Below are positions 42,446-52,300 of a DNA stretch of 64,000 bases, piece by piece. Source of the stretch: Natronosalvus halobius. GTDB taxonomy: Archaea > Halobacteriota > Halobacteria > Halobacteriales > Natrialbaceae. A program made the position numbers and the translations under genes. Under the pieces are notes generated by a model. The model saw only the letters and a list, made by a program, of their open reading frames with translations. It did not search any database and was not told the DNA's origin. Each line of letters opens with the position of its first letter. The stretch's first letter is position 1. The DNA lies in NCBI RefSeq assembly GCF_024138145.1, contig NZ_CP099997.1:62001-126000 (forward strand). The letters are read 5' to 3'.

Positions 42446-43219
42446 ATGACTGACGAACGCGTCGTCGCGGCGATGGCCTACGAGCGCCCGAACGAGGCCT
42501 GGGCGAAACGAGTTGGAGACGTGCTCGACGCACGGTTCGTGCTCGTTCTCGACGCGCCCGAGGATCCGACCGCCCCCGAGTACGCTGATTCGACGCTCGT
42601 CTCTCGCTCACGACTCGGTTTCGGGCGTGCCCGCCGGACGTCGATGCGACTCGCAGCGGAGCTTGGCGACCCCTGTCTCGTCACTGACGGTGACGGGCAG
42701 TATCCGCCGTCGGCGCTCGCTCGCATCTTCGATCGCCTCGAGGAGACGGGTGCTGACGTGGTGATCCCCCAGCGACGTGCACGGTCGGTTTGGATGGAGG
42801 TGAACGGAGACCGGGTCGACAGGCTGCCGTTCGAACGCCTGGAGACGCTCTGTGCGTTCGAAGCGGCCGGCCCCGATGCGACGGCCGACCTCGATCCGAC
42901 CTTCGACTGTCAGCCCGGGGCCTTTGGCTTCAGGGCGGAGGCCGTTCCGGACGCGTTGCCGACCGACAGCGGGTGGCTGGCCGACTGGGAGATCACCGTC
43001 CGGGCGCTCGAATCGGCGCGGTACGCGACGGTCGATGTCTCGACGACCGCGGGCCCACAGGAGGAGACGGTCTTCGAGTGGGACGATCAGTGTGCGAAGT
43101 TCGAGCGCATCGACGACTTCCTCGATCGAGGGGTTCGAGCCGTGTACGAAGACCATCGCGGTCGGTTCGACGAATCCCAGCGAGACGACCTCGAACGCGC
43201 CATCGCGGAGGCCGTGTAA
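42446..43219 (+). CDS. GT2-like nucleotide-diphospho-sugar transferase
   Basis: A 257-residue protein. RVVAAMAYERPNEAWAKRV replaces the usual GT2 opening. The DxD-like metal site is in LVTDGDGQYPPSALARIF, and the middle contains ADVVIPQRRAR and a later acceptor-like region DCQPGAFGFRAEAVPDAL. No membrane helices, unlike AglJ. It is therefore a divergent cytosolic GT-A protein with uncertain activity. The TAA stop shares one base with the start of the next gene, so the two are translationally coupled. Confidence 0.82.
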   Translation: MTDERVVAAMAYERPNEAWAKRVGDVLDARFVLVLDAPEDPTAPEYADSTLVSRSRLGFGRARRTSMRLAAELGDPCLVTDGDGQYPPSALARIFDRLEETGADVVIPQRRARSVWMEVNGDRVDRLPFERLETLCAFEAAGPDATADLDPTFDCQPGAFGFRAEAVPDALPTDSGWLADWEITVRALESARYATVDVSTTAGPQEETVFEWDDQCAKFERIDDFLDRGVRAVYEDHRGRFDESQRDDLERAIAEAV

Positions 43220-44325
43220 TGCTCAGAGCGCCCGACGAGCGAGCGTTGCGCCGCGAACTGGCCGACGTTTTCGAGGGGGTGTTACCCGCGCTCGAGACGA
43301 ACGTCCTGACATGGATAGTTCTCGAGTATCCCGGGACCCGGCCGACGCTCCTGCCGGAGACACTTCGAAACGACCTGGCCGCGGACGCCTCGGAAATCGA
43401 GACGGCGATTCACTCCCTCGTCGAGCGCGGGCTTTTCGCGGACGTCGATCCGGAGGACGAAACCGACGGCCCGTTCCTCGAACCCATCGCGGACGGCGAG
43501 TTCGTCGATCGGTTGATCGAGTGGATCCGCGAGAACGGGACCGAAGCGCGCGCGATGGCGCTCGAGGCCATCGCCGACGACCTCGAGCATCGCCTCGCCG
43601 ACGAGCGCGTCGAGCGACGGGCGGACGTCATCTCGCAGGCGTCGTCGCGGCGGGGAACCGAGACGTTCAAGCGGGATCTGGACTGGGAAGCGTACACCGG
43701 CGTTACCGAACTGTGTCTCGCCGCGTTCTCCCTCGAGACGATTCCGGGTTTTCTCGAAGAATCGCTGAGCGAGGCCCTCGAGAACGGCGTCGACGTACGA
43801 ATCACCCTGTTGCATCCCGATCTCGGTGTAGAACTCGAGAGACCTCGGGTCGGCGAGGAGATCGAAGCCGGCATTCGATCGATCGAACGGCTGGAGCGCG
43901 AACACGCCGAGTCCGCGGGAACGCTCACCTATCGGTTGATACGCGAACGCGAGGACGCCCACTTCTTCGGGTTGCTCGTCCACTCGCGAAACGATCAGGA
44001 GTGCACATATCGCGTGTTCGTCCGCGAACTCGGGCGAGAACGCGGCGTTTCCTCGATTCTGCTCCGGGGACGCGACCAGACGACGGTCTACCGGTTGCTG
44101 TCGCGATACTTCGATCGAGCCTGGGAGAACGCCCACCGTCCCGGACTGGCCGGCCTAATCGGCCGAAACTGGATCTACGGACTCGCCGTCGTTCCCCTCC
44201 TCGGACTGTACCTCTGGGCTACCGGCACGATCGACGACCTCTCGTTCGCGCTCGTTCAGGCAGTGGCGATACCGATCGCCGCCGAGTTGATCAAAGACGT
44301 CGTGCTCGCGGCCGGGGACCACTAA
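43219..44325 (+). CDS. Membrane-anchored protein with N-terminal winged helix and PLD/TrmB-sensor-like domain
   Basis: A 368-residue protein of unassigned family. Residues 20-85 look like a winged helix (LPALETNVLTWIVLEY, then SEIETAIHSLVERGLFAD). Residues 90-145 are a helical, Arg/Glu-rich spacer. Residues 160-315 resemble the PLD-like sensor fold of TrmB regulators (TELCLAAFSLETIPGFLEES, GVDVRITLLHPDLG, DAHFFGLLVHSRNDQECTYRVF). Two membrane helices follow at about 320-338 (WIYGLAVVPLLGLYLWATG) and 345-365. The classical HKD motif is not present. A DNA-binding-like head with a membrane tail is unusual for a regulator. Translationally coupled to the GT2-like gene and convergent, with no gap, to the PP2C gene. 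Confidence 0.8.
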   Translation: MLRAPDERALRRELADVFEGVLPALETNVLTWIVLEYPGTRPTLLPETLRNDLAADASEIETAIHSLVERGLFADVDPEDETDGPFLEPIADGEFVDRLIEWIRENGTEARAMALEAIADDLEHRLADERVERRADVISQASSRRGTETFKRDLDWEAYTGVTELCLAAFSLETIPGFLEESLSEALENGVDVRITLLHPDLGVELERPRVGEEIEAGIRSIERLEREHAESAGTLTYRLIREREDAHFFGLLVHSRNDQECTYRVFVRELGRERGVSSILLRGRDQTTVYRLLSRYFDRAWENAHRPGLAGLIGRNWIYGLAVVPLLGLYLWATGTIDDLSFALVQAVAIPIAAELIKDVVLAAGDH

Positions 44326-45165
44326 TCAGAACGAGAGTGCGACGACGCCTACGTCGTCCGAGGGTTTGAGCCGAGGAAACGCCTCACAGCCCGGATCGGC
44401 GTTCTCGAACGCTCGGAGGAGCCGAATCGCCCTCTCGAGTCCGTTGTCGTCGACGTATCGGAGCACCTGTTTCCAGCCCTCGAAGGCGTCGTACAGTTCA
44501 CAGAGCGGTTCGAAGCCGTCGGTGAACAGGAGGGCGTCGCGGAGCGTCGCCAGGTCGTACGTTCCCGATCGACCCCGCGACGTAGCAGCGGGGTCAAGCC
44601 CGAACGTCCAGTAGCCGTCGGGTTCATTCTGTCGCGCCCGGTGCTCGACGAGCATGGGCCGAACGCGCTCGAGGAGCGCGTCGTGCGGGATCGAACCGGC
44701 CTCGTTACGGATGTCGACCATCGTGTCGATGACGCGTCGATCGAGTTCGCGAGGCCCTTCTCCGCGGATGACGTCTACGCCGTCTTCACTCCGGACGATG
44801 AGCGTACAGTCGCCGAGAACGAAGTACTCGAGTTTATCTTCGGTCCACCGACAGCAGACACCGGCCGCTGAGGGGCGCTCGTGTTGCGCGACGGTCTCGG
44901 CTCTGCGCAGTTTCTCGAAGTCGTCCGAAACGGACGCCACCGCCTCGGCGGCGACCGTCTCGAGGTCCCGATCCCGTTCGAATTGACTCGACAACTCCTC
45001 GGCGAGGCGCTCGACGTACCACCGACCATCCGACTCCCGGTCGGTGACCGATTGGTTACCCAGCCCGGTCGCCCCGTCGAGGATTGCGACCGTGTTCTCC
45101 CCGTGCCAGGCGAGGTCCTCGTTCGGCTTCGAACCGGCGTCGACCCGCGCTTCGATGCTGACCAT
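44326..45165 (-). CDS. PP2C-like protein phosphatase
   Basis: A 279-residue protein from ATG 45165 (MVSIEARVDAG). The metal-binding pattern of PPM phosphatases is present: SKPNEDLAWHGENTVAILDGATGLG (first Asp and the DG), YFVLGDCTLIV, ALLFTDGFEPLCELYDAFEG (late TDG) and SDDVGVVAL at the end (last Asp). Some spacing is unusual. It would remove phosphate from Ser/Thr proteins. Its stop abuts the stop of the PLD-like gene. No Ser/Thr kinase is seen nearby. Confidence 0.86.
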   Translation of the reverse strand: MVSIEARVDAGSKPNEDLAWHGENTVAILDGATGLGNQSVTDRESDGRWYVERLAEELSSQFERDRDLETVAAEAVASVSDDFEKLRRAETVAQHERPSAAGVCCRWTEDKLEYFVLGDCTLIVRSEDGVDVIRGEGPRELDRRVIDTMVDIRNEAGSIPHDALLERVRPMLVEHRARQNEPDGYWTFGLDPAATSRGRSGTYDLATLRDALLFTDGFEPLCELYDAFEGWKQVLRYVDDNGLERAIRLLRAFENADPGCEAFPRLKPSDDVGVVALSF

Positions 45166-45289
45166 TCGATCACAGGCTCGATTCGAATAGTAAAACGGAT
45201 TGTGTTTCGGACTGTCGTTTCGGGAAGCGAGTGACCTGATCGAGGTCAATCGACTGATCGGGACTGGGCGACCGATCGCGATCGATCGT

Positions 45290-46054
45290 CTACTCCGCCC
45301 GTCCGCGCGCTTCGCTGTTGGCCTCGATCAACTGGATCAACACCGAGGCGAACAGCGAGTCGGCACTCCAGATGGCGGTTTCGCCCCCGTCGTCATCGAC
45401 GACGCTGAGTAGAATCGTCTGGTCGTCGACGATCAGGATCCGTCCCGACCGATCGTCGGCCTGGCGATGTTCCGGGGACTCGAACACCGAGATGCCCTCG
45501 AGTCGTTCGAACCGCGACCGGACTTCGGGTGCGGCGCTCACGGCCGTCACTTCGAGCCCGTCGGCAGCACCGTTCTCGAGCAGTTGCTCGATCTCGTCGG
45601 TGACGAGGGGTGGGAGTCGAGCACCGAAGATGATGCGCGCTTCGGCGCGTGAGCAGAGGTCGACCACGCGGTCGTCGATGCGCGCTCGGCCGCGAACCGT
45701 CCAGATGTCCTCTTGTTCTTCCCCGCCCCCGGGTTCCTCCTGGACACGCTCGACGTAGTCGAAGGCCCGTTCCTGTTCTGACTCGAAGCGCGAGCGAAGG
45801 ATCGAGCGTGCCTCCTCGAGGTTCACCGGTCGGTACCGGATGGGACTGGATTGTTGCATCTCGAGGAGACCTCGGTCCGCGAGGCTCTCGGCCACGCTGT
45901 AGACCTGCGATCGAGGGACGTCGGCGACGCTCGCGACGTCTCGAGCGGTACCCGAGCCGAGTTGCTGGAGCGCGATGAACACCCGGGCTTCGTAGCTCGT
46001 CAGTCCGAGTCGTTCGAAGGACTCGATGGCGTCGTTCTCGGTCGGCGCGCTCAT
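45290..46054 (-). CDS. TrmB-family transcriptional regulator
   Basis: A 254-residue protein. The N-terminal winged helix is residues 8-80 (ESFERLGLTSYEARVFIALQQL, then ARDVASVADVPRSQVYSVAESLADRGLLEMQ). A helix with EEARSILRSRFESEQERAFDYVERVQE follows, then the C-terminal PLD-like sensor (RIIFGARLPPLVTDEIEQLLENGAADGLEVTAV, ILIVDDQTILLSVVDDD). The 5' end overlaps the RND gene by 4 bp, so it is made from the same message as the transporter and is likely to regulate it. Ligand unknown. Confidence 0.92.
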   Translation of the reverse strand: MSAPTENDAIESFERLGLTSYEARVFIALQQLGSGTARDVASVADVPRSQVYSVAESLADRGLLEMQQSSPIRYRPVNLEEARSILRSRFESEQERAFDYVERVQEEPGGGEEQEDIWTVRGRARIDDRVVDLCSRAEARIIFGARLPPLVTDEIEQLLENGAADGLEVTAVSAAPEVRSRFERLEGISVFESPEHRQADDRSGRILIVDDQTILLSVVDDDGGETAIWSADSLFASVLIQLIEANSEARGRAE

Positions 46055-49000
46055 TCGTCGTCACCTCCGGCGGTCGCGTCGCTGGCCTCGTGGCCGCCGT
46101 CGCTGGCCTCGTGGCCCCCATCGCTGGCCGGCGTCGGCCGATCGGTCGACCAGTCGGCGCTCGACAGGTCGGGACCGAGGTAGCGCGTCCAGAGCACCAG
46201 GAGCGTCGGGAGGACGATGACGCTCGCGAGGAACGCGTAGATGATCGTCAGCCCAGTGATGATCCCGAACTGGCGCAGGACCGGCAGGATGGCGAACGCG
46301 AGGACGCCGAAGCCGCCGACGGTCGTCGCGGCGCTGCCCAGCAGGGCGCCGCCGGTGCCAGTGACGGTGGTTTCCATGGCCGTCCAGACGTTCCCGTGGC
46401 GCTCGAGTTCGAGCATGTACCGGGAGCTGACGTGGATGCTGTAGGCGATGCCCAACCCGATCGTGAGGCTGGTGATCATCCCCGTGAGGACGTTGAACGA
46501 CATTCCCAGCAGGTACATCGAGCCGAGGATCCAGCTGACCGCGAGCGCGACCGGCAGCAGCGTCACGACGCCCAGCGTCGCACCCTTCCCCGTCAGCCAG
46601 TACGCGACCGAGAGGAAGACGACGACCGCGACGAGCGTGATCAGCAGGCTCTCCAGGACGGTCTGCATCAGGTCGTTCTCGACGACGTAGTTGACGATCG
46701 GGTCGCCGGTGGCAGTCGCCGTCCAGCGAGAGTCGGTGCCGCCGTCGTCGATGTCGTTGGCGATGGCGCGCATTTCCGCGGTGACGTCCGCGAGGTCGGC
46801 GTTCCCCCGGACTGCGATAGACAACTGGACTGCCTCGTACTCGCCACCGTCGGTCCGGTAGACGTACTGGGCGGCCGACGGTTCGACCTCGAGCAGGTGG
46901 TCGTAGACGCCTTCGAGGTTCTCGGTCGGCACCGAGTCGGGCCCCCCGCCGGCGGCGGTAAACGTCTCGTTGAACGACTCGTTCTCGGCGGCCACCTTGC
47001 GCATGGTCGACAGCGGACCGGAGACGTCGGCCTCGTCGTTTGGCAGGACGTAGACGACGTCCTCGTTCGCGGCGGCAGCGGATTCGGCCGCGTCCAGGCG
47101 CTCGAGCGTCTCCGGGTCGGTCACGTCGCCCTCGACGAGAACCTGGGCGCGGACGTCCTGGCGCTGGAAGTGGTCGTTAACGTAATCCAGGTTGGACTTG
47201 GCGGTGTACTCGCCGGGACTCAACGGCCCCAGGTTCTCGGTCCAGGCGGGCGGACTCTCCGCGAGGAAGTCCTCCTCGCTGAAGGAGGTGTCGACCTGGC
47301 TCGCGCCGTATACCCCACCTGCGGTCAACAGGAGCGCTACGACGAGGATCACGAGCGGTGCCTTGCGTGCGGCCGTGGCGCCGAAGGTGAGCGCCTCGCT
47401 GGACCAACCGCTCCCCGTTCCGAACGCCCGTTTCCGCCGGTCGAATCCGCGGGATTCGAGCAGAGCGTCGAGTTCGACCTTCGCGGCGGGGACGAGCACG
47501 CCGAAGATGGCCAGCGCCGCGACGATGCCGAACGAACTGACGATGCCGAACTCGCGGATGGGCGCGATGGGACTGATGAGGTTCGAGAGGAACCCGATGA
47601 CCGTCGTCGCGGTTACCCAGACGAGGGCGACGCCGACGCCGGCGAGCGCGATGTGCATCGACCCGCGGACGTCGTCGGTCGTTCCCGCTTCTTCGCGTTG
47701 CTCGCGGTGGCGCATGAAGACGTGGATGGCGTAGTCGATCGAGAGCCCGATCAGCAACACGGGCACGGCGACGAACATCTGGTTGAACGCGATATCGGCC
47801 CAGCCCATGAAGCCGAACGTCCAGACCAGTACCAGCAGTATGCCGAGGACGCCCAGCGCGATGTCGATCAGGTCGCGATAGGCGATAGCCAGCGCCGCGA
47901 CGACGAACAGCAGCGCCAGCGGCCCGACGATAGCCAGGCTGTCGCCCATCGATCGATCGATCTCGTCCGTGATGACGCCCGCACCGAAGATGAGGTACTC
48001 CTCTCCCCCGTCGTGCTCGCTCGCGAGCGTCTGCATGTCGAGCTGGGCGTCGAGCGCGGGTCCGCCGCCACCGCCCATCTCGGCCATGCCGCCACCCTCG
48101 GACTTCTGGGTGACGAATAGCATTCGCGCCTCGGCGAACGTGTCGCCCGGTTCGTACTCCGCGGGCATGAACGCGAGCGCGGTGGTGTCCTCGCCGTCGT
48201 CGGACAGGACGTCCGCGATCAACTCCTCGTACTCGTCGTCGTCGAGTCCCTCGAGGGCCTCGATCTGTTCTTCGAGCGATGGCTGGTCGGCGGTCTGGAG
48301 GGCCTCCTGGTCCGCCTGGAGCGCCTCGCTATCCTCCTCGAGTTGCGCCCACTCGTCGGCGAGCACGCCGGCAGTGCCCTGCTCGAACAGTCCCTCGCGT
48401 TGCTCGGCGAGTTCGGCGGACTGGGTCTCGTAGGCTTCGTCGCCCATCTCGTCAGCCTCGTACTGGCGTTCGAGCTGGGCCTCCTGGTTGACGACAGCAC
48501 GGAGGTCCTTGACCGTTGCCTCGAAGGTCGCTGCCTGCTCGGACTCGAGGTCCGCAGTCGCTTCGTCGGTGGTTTCCTCGAGTTGGGTTTCGATTGCGGC
48601 CGATTCCTCCTCGTACGTTCCCTCGTCGATCTCGCCGTTTTCGTAGGAGGCGTTGAGGGCGGCGTACTCGCGCTCGAGGCCAACGACGGTCACCAGCGAC
48701 TCGTTGAGACGTTCGGTCGTCTCGTTGAGCTGCTGGCTTCGATTCTCGAGTTCGGCGCCGCGTTCGGCGAGTTCGGCGGCCTCCTGGCTTCGAATGTGAG
48801 TGATCGCAGCGATGTTCTCGACGCCGGTGATGGCGTTTTCGTCGGCAAGAGTCGCGTTGATCGACTCGTTCTCGCGAAGCGCCTGCTGGAAGCGAAGCGA
48901 GTCGATCAGCGACTCCCGGGAGAGGACGTTCTCGCCGTTGCCACGCACGATCACCTGGACAGTCGTCGTGTTCTCGGCGCCTTCGACAGTGAAGTTCTCG

Positions 49001-49176
49001 GCGATGTACTCCGACGCCGCGACTTCCGGCGACTCGCTCTCGAACTGCCCGAGCGAGGAGTCGTCGTCGACCATCGGTGCGCCGGCACCCACCACGAGCG
49101 TGAGCACGAGCATGACCACGAGCACCGCCTTGCTGTGGCTCGTAATCGTTCCGGCGATGCGATCGGCGAGACTCAT
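46051..49176 (-). CDS. RND/MMPL family transporter with coiled-coil exofacial loop (paralogue 1)
   Basis: A 1041-residue RND protein. Helix 1 is at 17-32, then an exofacial loop of about 340 residues holding a porter-like start (50-130) and a long coiled coil (130-310). The SSD-like helix block lies at about 410-570 (LFVVAALAIAYRDLIDIALGVLG, LIGLSIDYAIHVFMRHREQ with the Asp of the proton path), followed by helix 7, a second loop to about 850, and a second helix block (SLTIGLGIAYSIHVSSRYMLEL). The tail repeats ASDGGHE twice. Symmetry of the halves is typical of MMPL/HAE3 exporters. The coiled coil contains two SHOCT-like hairpins (178-197, 239-258). Operon order is paralogue 2, this gene, then TrmB. 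Confidence 0.93.
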   Translation of the reverse strand: MSLADRIAGTITSHSKAVLVVMLVLTLVVGAGAPMVDDDSSLGQFESESPEVAASEYIAENFTVEGAENTTTVQVIVRGNGENVLSRESLIDSLRFQQALRENESINATLADENAITGVENIAAITHIRSQEAAELAERGAELENRSQQLNETTERLNESLVTVVGLEREYAALNASYENGEIDEGTYEEESAAIETQLEETTDEATADLESEQAATFEATVKDLRAVVNQEAQLERQYEADEMGDEAYETQSAELAEQREGLFEQGTAGVLADEWAQLEEDSEALQADQEALQTADQPSLEEQIEALEGLDDDEYEELIADVLSDDGEDTTALAFMPAEYEPGDTFAEARMLFVTQKSEGGGMAEMGGGGGPALDAQLDMQTLASEHDGGEEYLIFGAGVITDEIDRSMGDSLAIVGPLALLFVVAALAIAYRDLIDIALGVLGILLVLVWTFGFMGWADIAFNQMFVAVPVLLIGLSIDYAIHVFMRHREQREEAGTTDDVRGSMHIALAGVGVALVWVTATTVIGFLSNLISPIAPIREFGIVSSFGIVAALAIFGVLVPAAKVELDALLESRGFDRRKRAFGTGSGWSSEALTFGATAARKAPLVILVVALLLTAGGVYGASQVDTSFSEEDFLAESPPAWTENLGPLSPGEYTAKSNLDYVNDHFQRQDVRAQVLVEGDVTDPETLERLDAAESAAAANEDVVYVLPNDEADVSGPLSTMRKVAAENESFNETFTAAGGGPDSVPTENLEGVYDHLLEVEPSAAQYVYRTDGGEYEAVQLSIAVRGNADLADVTAEMRAIANDIDDGGTDSRWTATATGDPIVNYVVENDLMQTVLESLLITLVAVVVFLSVAYWLTGKGATLGVVTLLPVALAVSWILGSMYLLGMSFNVLTGMITSLTIGLGIAYSIHVSSRYMLELERHGNVWTAMETTVTGTGGALLGSAATTVGGFGVLAFAILPVLRQFGIITGLTIIYAFLASVIVLPTLLVLWTRYLGPDLSSADWSTDRPTPASDGGHEASDGGHEASDATAGGDDE

Positions 49177-49249
49177 CTCGGGCCTCCACTTTCGTCTCGA
49201 ACTGCTGGGGGTACCATTCTGTTGTTACGATCCTACTAAATCAGTGCAT

Positions 49250-49258
49250 AAATACTCG
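49250..49258 (-). promoter_or_regulatory. AT-rich promoter element for the paralogue 1-TrmB unit
   Basis: On the minus strand a stretch with AGTATTTATGCA at about 49246-49257 lies roughly 70-80 bp upstream of the ATG at 49176. It is one of several AT-rich words in the 157-bp gap; a second is AGTATAATC at about 49265-49273. Gives the second transporter a possible independent promoter. Confidence 0.35.
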
Positions 49259-49280
49259 TTGTTATGATTATACTAACAGA

Positions 49281-49304
49281 ACCAGTGGCTGACAGGCCAC
49301 TGGT
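49281..49304 (-). terminator. Hairpin ACCAGTGG-N8-CCACTGGT between the RND genes
   Basis: A perfect 8-bp inverted repeat with an 8-base loop, 30 bp after the stop of paralogue 2 (minus strand) and followed on that strand by a T-rich stretch. Reads as a terminator or attenuator between the two transporter genes; an operator is the alternative. Confidence 0.55.
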
Positions 49305-49333
49305 AAACGGCTAACTCACACGGCGATCGCGGG

Positions 49334-52300
49334 TCACTCCTGATCATCGTCTCGAGTCGGGCGCGACCACAGCGACCCCCTCGAGGGGGCGACCGCGAGC
49401 GACGGAACGCGATAGGGTTCCGGGGCCAGATATCGCGTCCAGGACGCGAGTAGCGTCGGCAGGACGAGGATGCTCGCGAGGAAGGCGTACCCGATCGTCA
49501 GCGCCGTCACCAGGCCGAACTGCCGGAGCAACGGGACGAGGGCGACGACGAGGACGCCGAAGGCACAGCCGGTCGTCACGACGCTCCCTGCCAGCGCGCC
49601 ACCGGTCGTCGACAGCGTCCGCTCGAGGGCATCCCACGCGGTTTCGCCGGCCTCGAGCGCCCCGAGTTCGCGCGTGTACCGGGTCGTGACGTGGACGCTG
49701 TAGTCGATGCCGAGGCCGATCGTCAGGCTCGCCACCATCCCGGTCAGGACGTTGAACGGGAGGTCGAGGAGGGCCATCGTCCCCAGCGTGGCGCCGAGCG
49801 CGACGAGAACGGGAATCGCGGCCACGAGTCCCAGCGTCGCCCCGCGGCCCGTGACTCGGTAGCCGACGGCGAGCAGCGTGACGATTGCCCCGAGCGCGAC
49901 CGCGAGTGCGCCGACGACGCTCTCGAAGAGGGTTCGCTCGAGCGCGTAGGTGGTGAGCGGGCCGCCGGTCGCGATGGCGTCGCCGGCGTCGCCGTCGCCC
50001 TCGAGCGCTGCGGCGACCGCCCGCATCTCTGCGGCCGTCTCGTCGTTCTCGGCGCTGGTCTGCACCCCGACGAGCAGCCGGATCGCCTCGTACTCGCCGG
50101 ACTCGCTGCGGTAGACGACGTCGCTCGCCGAGTCGGGGTTGTACTCGAAGAGGCCGTCGTAGAGTCCCAGGTGGTTCTGGTCGGGCACGCCGTTTTCGGT
50201 TCGGTCGGCCAGCGAGAACGTCGCGTCGAAGGACTCGCTTTCGTCGGCCGTCGCCCGCATCGCCGACAGCGGCGACCGGACGTCGGGTTCGCCGTGCGGG
50301 AGCACGTAGACGTCGTCGCTCGCCGCCGCGCGCGCCGTCGCGTCCTGGACCCGCTGGAGGGTGCCGCCCGCCGTGACGTCCCCACGCAACAGGATCTGCA
50401 CCTGTCCGCCCTCGCGCTGGTAGCGCTCCTCGAGCACGTCGAGCGTCGACTGCATCCGGTACTCGCCGGGGGCGAGCGGGCCGAGGTGTGCCGTCCACGA
50501 TGGGGGGTCACCCGCCAGGAACGAGGTTTCGTCGAACGTGGTGTCGACGTGAGTCGCCCCGTAGACGCCGCCGGCGGTCACCAGCAGGGCACAGACGAGG
50601 ACCACGAGTGGCGCTCTCCGGGCGGCGACCGCACCGACGGCGAGCGTACGGGCGACGTGGACGCTCCCGCCGATCGCTCGCCGACGACGGTCGAAGCCTC
50701 GCGCCTCGAGGACGGCGTCGAACTCGACCTTCGCGGCCGGGACCGCGGCCCCGAAGACGACGAGCGCGGAGACGATGCCGAAAGCGCTCACGACCCCGAA
50801 CTCCCTGATGGGAGCGATCGGACTGACGACGTTGGCGAGGAAGCCGATGGCCGTCGTCGCGGTGACCAGTACGAACGCCGTTGCGAGCCCCGCGAGCGCG
50901 CTGGCCATCGACGTACGAACGTCGTCGGTCGTTCGGACGTCCTCGTCCTCGTCCTCGCTCTCGCCCTCGTCCTCGCGTTCCTCGCGGTGGCGCATCACCA
51001 CGTGGATTGCGTAGTCGATCGAGAGCCCAATCAGCAGGACGGGCACGGCCACGAACACCTGTGTGAACGCGACGCCCGTCCACCCGGCCATCCCGAGCGT
51101 CCAGACGAGCACCGTCACTGTGCCCGCGACGCCCAGGGCGATGTCGAGAACGTCGCGGTAGGCGATTGCGAGCGATACGATTACGAAGAGCAGCGCGAGC
51201 GGGCCGACGATCACCAGACTGTCGGCCACCGCGCGGTCTACCTCGTCGGCCACCAGACCCATCCCGAAGACCAGATTCTCCTCGTCGCGCTCGAGGACGC
51301 GCTCCTCGAGGGCGAGCTGGCTCTCGACGACGTCGGGACCGATTTCTCCGGGCGGTCCTGCCCCGCGGTCGAGCGACTGGGTCACGAGCAGCAGTCGCTC
51401 GTCAGATTCCAGCGCCCCCGGTTCGTACGACGACGGGAGGAGACGAAGCGCTGCCGCACTTCCCGGACCGTCCTCGGCCAGCACCAGGGTGAACGCCCGG
51501 TCGAACCGGTCGCCGTCGGCGCGCTCGAGGGCCGAAATCTGCTCCTGAAGCGGCGGTCGGTCGAGACGTTCGATCGCGTCGCGCTCGGCCTCGAGTTCCC
51601 TCGCTTCTCGCTGGAGGGACTGGAGTTCGTCGCCGAACAGCCAGCGCGAGCCGTCGACGATAGTCTGTTCACGGTCGTCCTCGAGGGTCTCCATTCGAGC
51701 CTCGTACTCCCGGTCCGTGACGGAACCCGCGGCTCGCCGGCGTTCGAGGTCGGCCATCTCGCTCTCGATCGCGCGAACGGTCGCGGCCGCCCGTTCGAAC
51801 TGCGTGACTCGCTCTCGTTCGAGGTCGGCCGTCGCGTTCGAAACGGTGGCGTCCAGGTCGGCCTCGATGGCGGCCGCCCGCCGGTCGTACTCCTCGTCGC
51901 TCACCTCCCCGGCCGCGTAGGAGTCGTTCAGGGCCTCGTAGTCGGCCTGGAGCGAGCCGACCGTCTCGAGGGCGGCTTCGAGGTCGTCGATTCGGTCCCC
52001 GAGGTCGCTCGCTCGTGTCTCGAGTTCGTCCACGCGATCCTCGAGTTCGTCCGCCTGTTCCAGTCGGATGATCGCCGTAGCGACGACGTTCTCGACGCCG
52101 ATCGTCGAGTCGTTCTCGACCAGCGTCGGTCCGATCACCTCGTCCTGGCGGAGCGACTGCTGGAACCGGAGGCCTTCGAGCAGTGACTCGCGCTCGAGGG
52201 CGTTCTCGTCGGTGACGACGACGTGAGCGGTCGTCGTGTTCTCGCCTCGTTCCTCGAAGTGGCGATCGGCGTACGCGAGCGCCTCGCTCTCGGGGGTGTC

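Noticed and set aside
46090-48120. A 676-codon plus-strand frame opposite the first RND transporter
   Set aside because: Same reason: antisense to the transporter, composition dominated by Arg, Asp, Val and Glu with no fold-like pattern.
49691-52186. An 831-codon open frame on the plus strand opposite the second RND transporter
   Set aside because: It is antisense to a clear 1035-residue transporter and has Arg/Val/His-rich composition without any domain. Long antisense frames arise from the high GC3 of real genes here.
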